A stretch of DNA of 5,577 nucleotides, from positions 5,884 to 11,460 of the forward strand of contig DJMM01000042.1 in the NCBI GenBank assembly GCA_002435365.1. The letters are read 5' to 3'. Below, piece by piece: positions 1-5,577 of this stretch. The notes under the pieces were generated by a model. The model worked only from the letters and a program-made list of their open reading frames with translations, searched no databases and was not told the origin of the DNA. How positions within the stretch are numbered: position 1 is the first letter of the stretch; each line of letters begins with the position of its first letter. The DNA comes from Ignavibacteriales bacterium UBA6490 (lineage in GTDB: Bacteria > Bacteroidota > Ignavibacteria > Ignavibacteriales > Ignavibacteriaceae). A program made the position numbers and the translations under genes.

Positions 1-113
1 TTTGCCGGATCAGAATATAAGAGATACCGGGAATCGCTTTCTGCACCAGCCCCGGAAATCTTTCCGGGGATCAGGAAGAGAACTACGATCAGATATAAAC
101 CAGCAGTTTTCAT
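1..113 (-). CDS. N-terminus of a secreted protein of unknown function (partial, runs off left edge)
   Basis: An ATG at 113-111 opens a reading frame with no stop up to the window edge, giving 37 full codons. The product begins MKTAGLYLIVVLFLIPG, which has a Lys near the start, a hydrophobic core at about residues 4-16, and then small residues (GAGAE) at about 21-25. This is a typical Sec signal peptide, with cleavage plausible after the GAGA stretch. The visible mature part (ESDSRYLLYSDPA) is too short to assign a family. The frame lies 76 bases downstream of the YciI-domain gene on the same strand and could be co-transcribed with it. There is no clear Shine-Dalgarno sequence: the bases before the ATG are AT-rich (GGTATAAT). 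A frame this short could be chance, but the well-formed signal peptide directly after an intergenic gap supports a real gene. Confidence 0.6.
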   Translation of the reverse strand, partial: MKTAGLYLIVVLFLIPGKISGAGAESDSRYLLYSDPA

Positions 114-132
114 ATTATACCAATTCTTGCTT

Positions 133-154
133 CAATAATTTAATAAAATTATTG
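133..154 (-). other. AT-rich stem-loop in the leader of the left-edge gene
   Basis: Positions 133-141 (caataattt) and 146-154 (aaattattg) are perfect reverse complements, forming a 9-bp stem with a 4-base loop. Eight of the nine pairs are A/T. On the minus strand the structure lies between the YciI-domain stop and the next ATG, about 20 bases before that ATG. No T-run follows it, so it is not a standard intrinsic terminator. It could be a weak processing or leader structure, or chance in AT-rich DNA. Confidence 0.3.
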
Positions 155-189
155 TATATGTATGGACCGCCATTTGTTTTCCTCTGTTT

Positions 190-579
190 TTACGGCAGAC
201 AGGAGCCGGGTTCGGTAAACCAGGGATGGACTTCCATTATCAGCCTGCCTGCCTGAACAGCAGGATCCGTTTCGGTAAGCTTAACTGCTTCTTCAAGGGT
301 CGGAACATCAAATATAAAGATGCCCCTGAGATCTGTATTGTCCCCAAAGGGACCGGCAATAACCAGCTTTTTTTCTTCCGCAAGCTTCATAATGTTTGCA
401 AGATGGGCTTTTTGCACCTCCTGTACCTGCAGTGAATCAAGTGATTTGTTCGGTCCTCTTTTAAGAAGCACCATAAAATACTGCTTAAGCCGGAATTCGG
501 GCTCTTCCTTTTTTTCCTGGGAAAACAACAGTCCCGTAAAAACAAATACAACAATTAAAGCGGCATAGATCTTCTGCAT
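190..579 (-). CDS. Exported YciI-domain protein (YCII-related, dimeric alpha-beta barrel fold)
   Basis: This gene encodes a 129-residue protein. Residues 1-20 (MQKIYAALIVVFVFTGLLFS) form a Sec signal peptide, with likely cleavage before the Gln of FSQ. There is no lipobox Cys, so a soluble periplasmic or secreted protein is expected. Residues 34-121 match the YciI / YCII-related domain: YFMVLLKRG as the first strand, QKAHL with the family's conserved His at 59, KKLVIAGPFGD with the conserved Gly-Pro at 76-77, a Leu-Glu-Glu-Ala helix at 95-98, TDPAVQAGR with the conserved Asp-Pro at 105-106, and a final strand ending HPWF. In this family a His/Asp pair has been proposed as a catalytic or binding centre, but most members have no known reaction. 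Cytoplasmic YciI proteins are about 95-100 residues; the extra length here is mainly the signal peptide and a charged linker (EKKEEPEFR). The ATG start is supported by GGAG at 588-585, five bases upstream. The substrate is unknown. Confidence 0.87.
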   Translation of the reverse strand: MQKIYAALIVVFVFTGLLFSQEKKEEPEFRLKQYFMVLLKRGPNKSLDSLQVQEVQKAHLANIMKLAEEKKLVIAGPFGDNTDLRGIFIFDVPTLEEAVKLTETDPAVQAGRLIMEVHPWFTEPGSCLP

Positions 580-588
580 CGCGGCTCC

Positions 589-672
589 ATTAATTTTAAA
601 TAATTTAAGTTTTACTAAAATAGATTAACTGTTAAAATAAATAATTAATACTTATCAATATTTGAAAGAATA
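589..672 (-). promoter_or_regulatory. Very AT-rich upstream region, probable promoter zone of the YciI-domain gene
   Basis: Only about one base in nine is G or C in this stretch directly upstream of the GGAG ribosome binding site. Its composition contrasts sharply with the neighbouring 680-905. A TTGATA sequence (minus strand, near 659-654) resembles a -35 box, but no good -10 box follows at the usual spacing, and no Bacteroidota-type TAnnTTTG -7 box is visible. Calling it a promoter zone rests on position and composition only. Confidence 0.3.
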
Positions 673-682
673 ACATCATTAT

Positions 683-714
683 CCCGGCTGGATCGGGCAC
701 TATGAATTGTGCCT
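683..714. other. Pair of small inverted repeats in the intergenic region
   Basis: Positions 696-700 (ggcac) and 709-713 (gtgcc) form a 5-bp stem, extended by a G-T pair at 695/714, around an 8-base loop. Next to it, cccg at 683-686 pairs with cggg at 694-697, which overlaps and competes with the first stem. No T-run follows on either strand, so neither is a clear terminator. They may be part of a folded untranslated RNA or operator dyads. They lie about 105-135 bases upstream of the YciI-domain ATG. Confidence 0.25.
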
Positions 715-742
715 GTTTACCGGCAAGATTCCAATTACCATT

Positions 743-798
743 CGCTTACCTTCCACAAATCCGTGGAGGATAGGCGCAGGATAGCCGTAAGGTAAGCG
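743..798. repeat. 10-bp inverted repeat enclosing a smaller stem
   Basis: The sequence cgcttacctt at 743-752 is the exact reverse complement of aaggtaagcg at 789-798. Inside it, tccac at 752-756 pairs with gtgga at 763-767 around a 6-base loop. The right arm belongs to the 11-bp tandem repeat that continues to 823, so the left arm is an inverted copy of that repeat's core. The arrangement could fold as a branched hairpin on either strand. Confidence 0.4.
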
Positions 799-823
799 CA
801 GGGTAAGCGCAGGGTAAGCCTGT
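768..823. repeat. Degenerate 11-bp tandem repeat, about five units, core GGTAAGCGCAG
   Basis: The units read ggataggcgca (768-778), ggatagccgta (779-789), ggtaagcgcag (791-801), ggtaagcgcag (802-812) and ggtaagcctgt (813-823). A single extra base separates units two and three. The third and fourth units are identical and the others drift from the same consensus. A further related copy, ggtaaggcg, lies at 850-858, and an inverted copy lies at 743-750. The array sits in the 333-base gap between the DUF5686-type gene and the YciI-domain gene. No reading frame of note crosses it. Its role is unknown: direct repeats of a helical-turn length could be protein-binding sites, or the array could be slipped-strand expansion. 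Confidence 0.6.
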
Positions 824-831
824 GGTCACAG
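820..831. other. Short dyad ctgtg-gt-cacag
   Basis: The arms ctgtg (820-824) and cacag (827-831) are exact reverse complements with a 2-base centre. The dyad abuts the end of the tandem repeat array. It is more like a protein-binding dyad than an RNA hairpin because the centre is too short to form a loop unless inner pairs open. It is short enough to be chance. Confidence 0.2.
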
Positions 832-885
832 AAATATGGAACTGATCCGGGTAAGGCGCCTCGTCGGTATTTATTTCAATCCGGC

Positions 886-902
886 CCCGGTTTATTACCG
901 GG
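886..902 (-). terminator. Possible weak terminator hairpin after the DUF5686-type gene
   Basis: The arms cccggt (886-891) and accggg (897-902) form a perfect 6-bp, mostly G-C stem with a 5-base loop (ttatt). It starts 10 bases past the stop codon of the DUF5686-type gene on the minus strand. The position and stem are right for a terminator, but the bases that follow (GGCCGGATTGAAATAAATA) have no T-run, so intrinsic termination is uncertain. It could instead protect the 3' end of the message. Confidence 0.4.
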
Positions 903-912
903 AGGCAGCAGT

Positions 913-3315
913 TTAATAAATAAACGTATTTATGCCGAACCTGAAATTATTACCATCCCTGTGATTAAGTTTCCAGGCAAAGCTGAAATCCATTGGAAAA
1001 AGCACATGACCGAATGAAAATCCGGCTTCATAAAAGGGATATTTAAACTCTTTCACGCTATATCCCAGCGATTCTGCAGAGTTGCCGGCAACCTGTGACA
1101 GCGCTGAGTTAAAAAACAGCTTCAATTGTATTTCGGAAGTGCTAAACCAGGGGATTCTTAATGCTCTGAAGATTTCGTCCCTGAGATTGTATTCAACATT
1201 AAGTGACAGGACCCTGTCTCCCGTTACTTCGTTCAGGTTCAGTGTTCTGAAAGAATTCCCCACCGCAGTAAGATTTATATTTCCGGGAAGGGAATAAAAG
1301 TTCTGATAGGGGAGATTTCCCTCTGTATAAATCCCCTTCAGGTTATAATTGAGAGAAGTTGATCTGAATAAATTCAGGGATCCCGAAACATTAAAATTGT
1401 AGCGGGTAAAATCATGAGTGGAGGAGAGTATTTTATTTCTGCTTAACTCAACACCGCCCCTTAAAATTATATAAGACCGTCCCTCCGAGATTCTTCTGCG
1501 GAACAGACCGTCTTCAATATAATTTCTGAAGTCCACTCTGAACCCGGCAGACAGAACATTCAGCCTTGAAGTGCTGATTGCTTTATTCTCCTTATATTTT
1601 TTATCCCTGGCAAAGAAAGAAAATTCCGTACCTTTCGCTGCGCTGATATCTTCAACGTGTGCATACCCGGCATTAAGACGAAGCACTGGAAAGACTTCTC
1701 CGGAGATATTAATTTCCGCTCCTTTTGAATAATAATAATCCCTGAATTCATATTTTGAGAGAAGAGCAAGAAGAGCGGCCGTTAAGTTATTGTAATCATC
1801 AGATTCACCGAACAACACCTTGGTTTTATTGTAAAGGTCTAATCCCAGGTTTCCGGTTCTGTATTGCCCGAACCGGTATTCGGAATTAAAATCAGTCTTA
1901 ACTTTTCTGTCCGCAAAACCATAGCTGAAGACAGCGGACGATGATAATCTTTGATTGAGCAGCCGGTTTGCATATATGCCAAAATCAAGGGAGTGTCCTT
2001 CCACACTGTTGAAATGATAAAGTGCCAGGGGGCCGGATACAGAAAAATTATCTCCAAAATTCACACGTGTGGAGAGTAAGGAAAATTCATCCCAAAATGT
2101 TACCGGAACCTTGCTAATGCTGTCGATCCTCTGGTAGGCAGACTGCTCTTCCTCGGTACCGGGAATTGTTTGCATACTGCTCCAGTAAACTGAATCCCTT
2201 TCATCGGCATCGGGAACTACAGTTACAATTGCCTTATTGAAGACCTGTTCCGTTACATTGTTTATTTTATAGTCGTAAAGGATGGTGTTTAATTCGAATC
2301 CAAACCGTACAAGGTTAAGGAAGTTTGCAGCCGCATACAGCCTGTAATCGGCGGGCATATAAATCCCGTCATATTTACTGAACTGCTGATAAACGCTGAT
2401 GCTGTCAAAAAGTCCTCCTGTATTCGCTGCACGGTTAAGCTGCAGTTCGGTCTTGATCAGATCATATGATTCCGCGGTAATATAAATAGAACCTTCAAAG
2501 CCCGGATCGATATAATTATCGGGTGTAATATGTATTTTATAAACCTGCTGGTTATTTACCGCAGTCATGTCTTCTATATAATAGTAGTAATAATCAAGAG
2601 CATCATCGGCAAGAGGTCCTTTCAGCGGTCCCCCCAGAAAATTGATTTCTTCATCATAGAAGTTCTGTATAAATCTCCCCCCGGTAAGAATATTTACCGA
2701 GGATGGTATATTTGCGCTTTGTTTGCGCGCGGTAATAATTTCTTTAAACCGGTCAGGCTTCTGAAAGTATCCTTTGCTCTGATTCTCTATTATTCCGCTT
2801 ATAAACAGGCTTACCGAATCGGAACCCCCCAGGGACAGATTTATACCGGAGCCTTTTGTATTAATTTCCTGGTCCGTTTTTATAATTCCCTTTGTATAAG
2901 CCTCATGCTCATAGGAATTAATTATTCCGTTCCTTGCTCTTTTCCTCTCAATAGCTTTTCTAATTATTGGTACCGCAGGATTTTCTCCCGGTGTCACCGT
3001 TATTTCCTGCAGTTCTATTTTTGCGGGTACAAGCCGGAAATCGACTCCTTCCATATTGCTCTGCAGGTTAAAAGTTAAGGTATCTGAGAAATAACCGATA
3101 TAAGAAGCCGTAAGCGAATAGGTGCCCGGCTTTAGTTTTATTTCATAATTTCCTTTTTTGTTTGCAGCAGTGCCCGCGAAAGTGTTTATCACCCTTATAT
3201 TCGCAAAATCCAGGGGTGTGTTGCTTTCTTTATCTTTTACGCTGCCCGACACTGTATATTGCTGGGCATATAAGGCACAGCAGGAGAGAGTAAATACTAT
3301 TAATAAAATTCTCAT
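913..3315 (-). CDS. Outer-membrane protein with carboxypeptidase-regulatory-like domain and DUF5686-type body
   Basis: This gene encodes an 800-residue envelope protein of unknown function. Residues 1-17 (MRILLIVFTLSCCALYA) are a Sec signal peptide, with cleavage expected before QQYTV. Residues about 20-97 form a carboxypeptidase-regulatory-like beta-sandwich: VSGSVKD, PLDFANI, KKGNYEIKL, PGTYSLTASYIGY. This is the module often found at the N-terminus of Bacteroidota outer-membrane proteins. After a linker (LQEITVTPGE, about 102-111) comes a DUF5686-like region: PAVPIIRKAIERK at about 113-125, then a soluble middle part with a run of five tyrosines at about 242-246. From about residue 415 there are alternating beta strands rich in aromatic and Asn/Ser residues (YHFNSVEGHSLDFGIYANR at about 433-451), consistent with a beta-barrel, and the last residue is an aromatic Tyr. 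No TonB-receptor plug is apparent. An upstream in-frame GTG at 3324 would add three residues. I chose the ATG at 3315 because the signal peptide then begins directly at MRILL. The ribosome binding site is weak. Confidence 0.86.
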   Translation of the reverse strand: MRILLIVFTLSCCALYAQQYTVSGSVKDKESNTPLDFANIRVINTFAGTAANKKGNYEIKLKPGTYSLTASYIGYFSDTLTFNLQSNMEGVDFRLVPAKIELQEITVTPGENPAVPIIRKAIERKRARNGIINSYEHEAYTKGIIKTDQEINTKGSGINLSLGGSDSVSLFISGIIENQSKGYFQKPDRFKEIITARKQSANIPSSVNILTGGRFIQNFYDEEINFLGGPLKGPLADDALDYYYYYIEDMTAVNNQQVYKIHITPDNYIDPGFEGSIYITAESYDLIKTELQLNRAANTGGLFDSISVYQQFSKYDGIYMPADYRLYAAANFLNLVRFGFELNTILYDYKINNVTEQVFNKAIVTVVPDADERDSVYWSSMQTIPGTEEEQSAYQRIDSISKVPVTFWDEFSLLSTRVNFGDNFSVSGPLALYHFNSVEGHSLDFGIYANRLLNQRLSSSAVFSYGFADRKVKTDFNSEYRFGQYRTGNLGLDLYNKTKVLFGESDDYNNLTAALLALLSKYEFRDYYYSKGAEINISGEVFPVLRLNAGYAHVEDISAAKGTEFSFFARDKKYKENKAISTSRLNVLSAGFRVDFRNYIEDGLFRRRISEGRSYIILRGGVELSRNKILSSTHDFTRYNFNVSGSLNLFRSTSLNYNLKGIYTEGNLPYQNFYSLPGNINLTAVGNSFRTLNLNEVTGDRVLSLNVEYNLRDEIFRALRIPWFSTSEIQLKLFFNSALSQVAGNSAESLGYSVKEFKYPFYEAGFSFGHVLFPMDFSFAWKLNHRDGNNFRFGINTFIY

Positions 3316-3407
3316 ATAATCCACGAAGTGTATTATTAAAAATTAAGCATAAAATCAAACAGTGAGAAATCATTATGATGAACGGATGAAGAACGTTACT
3401 GGTGTGT

Positions 3408-3434
3408 AAAAAAAACGATAAGCTGCCGGTTATC
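3408..3434 (-). terminator. Probable intrinsic terminator downstream of carB
   Basis: On the minus strand GATAA (3434-3430) and TTATC (3421-3417) form a 5-bp stem around an 8-base loop. One G separates it from a run of eight T (3415-3408). The stem has only one G-C pair, but an alternative pairing just upstream (CCTG at 3445-3442 with CAGG at 3437-3434) could add structure. The T-run begins about 78 bases past the carB stop and about 93 bases before the next ATG, the right place to separate carB from the DUF5686-type gene. Confidence 0.5.
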
Positions 3435-3492
3435 CTGATTGCAGGGGGGAATTATTTCAGGGACAAAACCTCTGGCCGTTCCGCAATGTTCC

Positions 3493-5577
3493 TTACTGAT
3501 ATTCATCCCAGCTTTTTATCAGCATTTCTTTTGCTTTATCCAGCGATTTCACAAATCTTTTTGCAAACTGAATATTGGTTATAAGGGGAACGTTCATATC
3601 CACTGCTTTTCTGCGGATAATGTAATCGCTGTCCAGTTCGGTTTTTTCAGCTGTCTTCGGAATATTTATTACAAGATCAATTTTACCTTCTTCCAGGTAT
3701 GTGAGAATAGAGGGTTCTTTATTATCAAAGGGTCGCCACAATACTTCCACGTCAATATTTCCGTTTTCTTTATAGAATTCGGCAGTACCCTTGGTGCCGT
3801 AAAATTTAAGACCTCTTTTATTCAGAAGCTTTAAATCCTCAAGAAATTCTGCTTTATTCAGCGGCTTTCCGGTGGAAAGCATTATTCCTTTTTCGGGGAT
3901 CCTGAAGCCGGTTGACATACAGCTTTTAAGAAATGCTTCATTAAAATCATCACCCAGGCAGGCAACTTCTCCGGTGGAGGACATTTCAACCCCAAGCACC
4001 GGATCAGAGCCTTTTAATCTTGTAAAAGAAAACTGGGATGCTTTGATACCCACATAATCAAGATCAAACGACGACTTATCGATCCTGGGAATATGTTCTC
4101 CCATCATAAGGCGGGTAGCAATGTCGATAAAATTTATTTTCAGGGTTTTGGATACAAACGGGAAGCTGCGTGATGCTCTCAGGTTGCATTCAATAACCTT
4201 TACTTCATTCTCTTTTGCAATGAACTGTATATTAAAGGGGCCGGTTATATCCAGTGCTTTCGCAATCTGTTTGGTTATCATCTTTACCCGGCGCATTGTC
4301 TCCAGGTATGTCCTTTGCGGGGGAAGCACGATGGTAGCGTCGCCGGAATGGACACCGGCATTTTCAACATGTTCGGAGATGGCATAGCAGAAAAGATTTC
4401 CGTTATCGCCCACGGCATCTACTTCAATTTCGCGGGCGTCGGTAATAAATTTACTTATTACAACCGGGTGTTCCCTGTTCAGGTCAGTTGCTTTTTTGAG
4501 ATATTCCTCGAGTTCATCCTCGGAAAGAACAATACTCATAGCTGCACCGCTCAGCACATAACTGGGTCTTATTAAAACCGGGTAGCCTACCGACGCTGAA
4601 AACTTTTTTGCCTCAGCCAGGCTGGTCAGTTCTTTCCACTCGGGCTGGTCGATTTCAAGATCATCAAGGATATTTGAAAACTTGTGCCTGTTTTCGGCAT
4701 TGTCGATCTGTTCCGGGGAAGTTCCCATTATTCTTATTCCTGCTTTATGCAGTTTAACCGCCAGGTTATTGGGTACCTGGCCGCCCATCGAAATAATGAC
4801 GCCCTCCGGATTTTCGTAGTCGCATATATCAATAACCCTTTCCATTGTCAGCTCTTCGAAATAAAGCTTGCTGCAGATATCATAATCGGTGCTTACGGTT
4901 TCCGGATTACAGTTAATCATTATTGTATTATACTGCATCTTATCAAGACTCATCACGGCATTAACGCAGCACCAGTCAAATTCAACCGAAGAGCCTATCC
5001 TGTATGCACCGCCCCCCAGTACAGCCACCTGGTTTTTTCCGCCGGGGATTATATCATTTTCGCTGCCGTGATAAGTCAGATAAAGGTAATTTGTTTTTGC
5101 CGGATATTCGGCTGCCAGTGTGTCGATCTGCTTAACGACAGGTTTAATATTATGTTTTTTTCTAAGTTCCCTTGCTCCTGCCTCGCTTAAGCCGGTCAGC
5201 ATTCCTATCTGGTTGTCGGAAAATCCATTCTGTTTTGCCTCCAGAAGAACAGATACATCATCTCCACCGATAGCGCTTTTTTCAATCTTTCTTTTTAGAT
5301 CAACTATTTTTTTGATATTATAGAGGAACCATGGGGTTATTCTGGAAAGCTCATATATTCTCTCAACGGAATAGCCTTTTTCAAAGGCTGCAGCAATTGC
5401 GTATATGCGCCTGTCCGTCGGAACCGATATTTCTTTATCAAGATCATTAAACTCAAGACTGTTGCATACCGCTCCGTTCATGCCGATATCAAGCATACGA
5501 ATTGCCTTTTGCAGCACTTCATTAAAGCTTCTGCCGAGCGACATTACTTCGCCCACGGATTTCATCTCGCTCCCCAG
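3493..5577 (-). CDS. carB: Carbamoyl-phosphate synthase large subunit, CPS1/CAD-like (5' part missing at window edge)
   Basis: The visible 694 codons are the C-terminal part of a protein normally about 1,070 residues long. The frame stays open to the edge (LGSE before MKSVGEVMSLGR), and that Met is an internal family motif, not the start. The enzyme makes carbamoyl phosphate from bicarbonate, two ATP and ammonia from glutamine, for pyrimidine and arginine synthesis in the cytoplasm. Counting from the Met at 5565: the end of the first ATP-grasp half (1-20); the oligomerisation domain (about 25-145); the second pre-ATP-grasp domain with IGSSVEFDWCCV (190-201) and CNPETVSTDYD (219-229); the second ATP-grasp domain, which phosphorylates carbamate (about 297-505), with IRPSYVLSGAAM, HVENAGVHSGD and the metal-ligand residues Gln447, Glu459 and Asn461; then the MGS-like allosteric domain (about 555-690) with IDLVINIP and YIIRRKAVD. 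All expected catalytic motifs visible here are intact. Many motifs match animal CPS1/CAD rather than E. coli. The small subunit (carA) is not in the window; if adjacent, it would lie to the right. A terminator-like signal follows. Confidence 0.97.
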   Translation of the reverse strand: MGSEMKSVGEVMSLGRSFNEVLQKAIRMLDIGMNGAVCNSLEFNDLDKEISVPTDRRIYAIAAAFEKGYSVERIYELSRITPWFLYNIKKIVDLKRKIEKSAIGGDDVSVLLEAKQNGFSDNQIGMLTGLSEAGARELRKKHNIKPVVKQIDTLAAEYPAKTNYLYLTYHGSENDIIPGGKNQVAVLGGGAYRIGSSVEFDWCCVNAVMSLDKMQYNTIMINCNPETVSTDYDICSKLYFEELTMERVIDICDYENPEGVIISMGGQVPNNLAVKLHKAGIRIMGTSPEQIDNAENRHKFSNILDDLEIDQPEWKELTSLAEAKKFSASVGYPVLIRPSYVLSGAAMSIVLSEDELEEYLKKATDLNREHPVVISKFITDAREIEVDAVGDNGNLFCYAISEHVENAGVHSGDATIVLPPQRTYLETMRRVKMITKQIAKALDITGPFNIQFIAKENEVKVIECNLRASRSFPFVSKTLKINFIDIATRLMMGEHIPRIDKSSFDLDYVGIKASQFSFTRLKGSDPVLGVEMSSTGEVACLGDDFNEAFLKSCMSTGFRIPEKGIMLSTGKPLNKAEFLEDLKLLNKRGLKFYGTKGTAEFYKENGNIDVEVLWRPFDNKEPSILTYLEEGKIDLVINIPKTAEKTELDSDYIIRRKAVDMNVPLITNIQFAKRFVKSLDKAKEMLIKSWDEYQ

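Noticed and set aside
2..256. A plus-strand frame at the left edge starting from TTG
   Set aside because: It crosses the intergenic gap and overlaps the 3' end of the YciI-domain gene antisense. The minus-strand frame here has a good signal peptide and is preferred.
702..773. A 23-codon frame (MNCACLPARF...) on the plus strand in the intergenic region
   Set aside because: It has no ribosome binding site and no recognisable features, and it overlaps the repeat and hairpin structures.
2580..2600. Run of five tyrosine codons in the DUF5686-type gene, considered as a contingency repeat
   Set aside because: The codons are a mix of TAT and TAC, not a pure simple-sequence tract, so slippage-driven phase variation is unlikely.
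2530..3078. A 182-codon open frame on the plus strand inside the DUF5686-type gene
   Set aside because: It lies wholly antisense to a convincing coding sequence, is rich in Tyr/Phe/Ile runs typical of a reverse-strand shadow, and shows no recognisable domain.
3330..3358. A sigma-70-like promoter on the minus strand (TTGATT, 17-base spacer, TAATAC) before the DUF5686-type gene
   Set aside because: The -10 match is poor, the implied leader would be only a few bases, and Bacteroidota-type promoters use a different consensus. A promoter is expected in this gap, but this placement is not supported.
3369..3379. Short dyad atcat-t-atgat upstream of the DUF5686-type gene, considered as a Fur-like operator
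   Set aside because: It is only 11 bp, does not match the full Fur box, and such A/T dyads are common by chance.
4684..5190. A 168-codon open frame on the plus strand inside carB
   Set aside because: It is antisense to strongly conserved carB codons and has no family features.

Overview
The window looks like ordinary chromosomal DNA from the Bacteroidota / Ignavibacteriota (FCB) lineage. The evidence is an outer-membrane protein with a carboxypeptidase-regulatory-like N-terminus followed by a DUF5686-type body, a family largely confined to that lineage. Also consistent are AT-rich intergenic DNA, weak Shine-Dalgarno signals in front of some genes, and 'FSQ'/'YAQ' signal-peptide ends. The exact taxon is an inference. 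All four genes lie on the minus strand, so transcription runs from right to left.

From right to left: (1) 5577-3493 is the C-terminal two thirds of the large subunit of carbamoyl-phosphate synthase (carB), cut by the right edge of the window. Its sequence resembles animal CPS1/CAD much more than Escherichia coli CarB. It is followed by a probable intrinsic terminator at 3434-3408. (2) 3315-913 is an 800-residue secreted outer-membrane protein of the DUF5686 type, with a weak hairpin after its stop. (3) 912-580 is a 333-base intergenic region with two parts. The part next to DUF5686 has relatively more G+C and holds an 11-bp degenerate tandem repeat and several inverted repeats. The part next to the following gene is extremely AT-rich and is the likely promoter region. 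(4) 579-190 is a small YciI-domain protein with an N-terminal signal peptide, so it is predicted to be exported. (5) 113-1 is the start of another secreted protein that runs off the left edge; a 9-bp A/U stem-loop lies in its leader.

The genes do not form an obvious functional pathway. carB belongs to pyrimidine/arginine synthesis and is separated from the envelope genes by a terminator. The three downstream genes all encode products with signal peptides, but nothing visible links their functions. I found no mobile element, CRISPR array, tRNA or rRNA, and no convincing new biological system. The points most worth a second look are the CPS1/CAD-like character of carB, including its regulatory domain, and the structured repeat region at 683-831.
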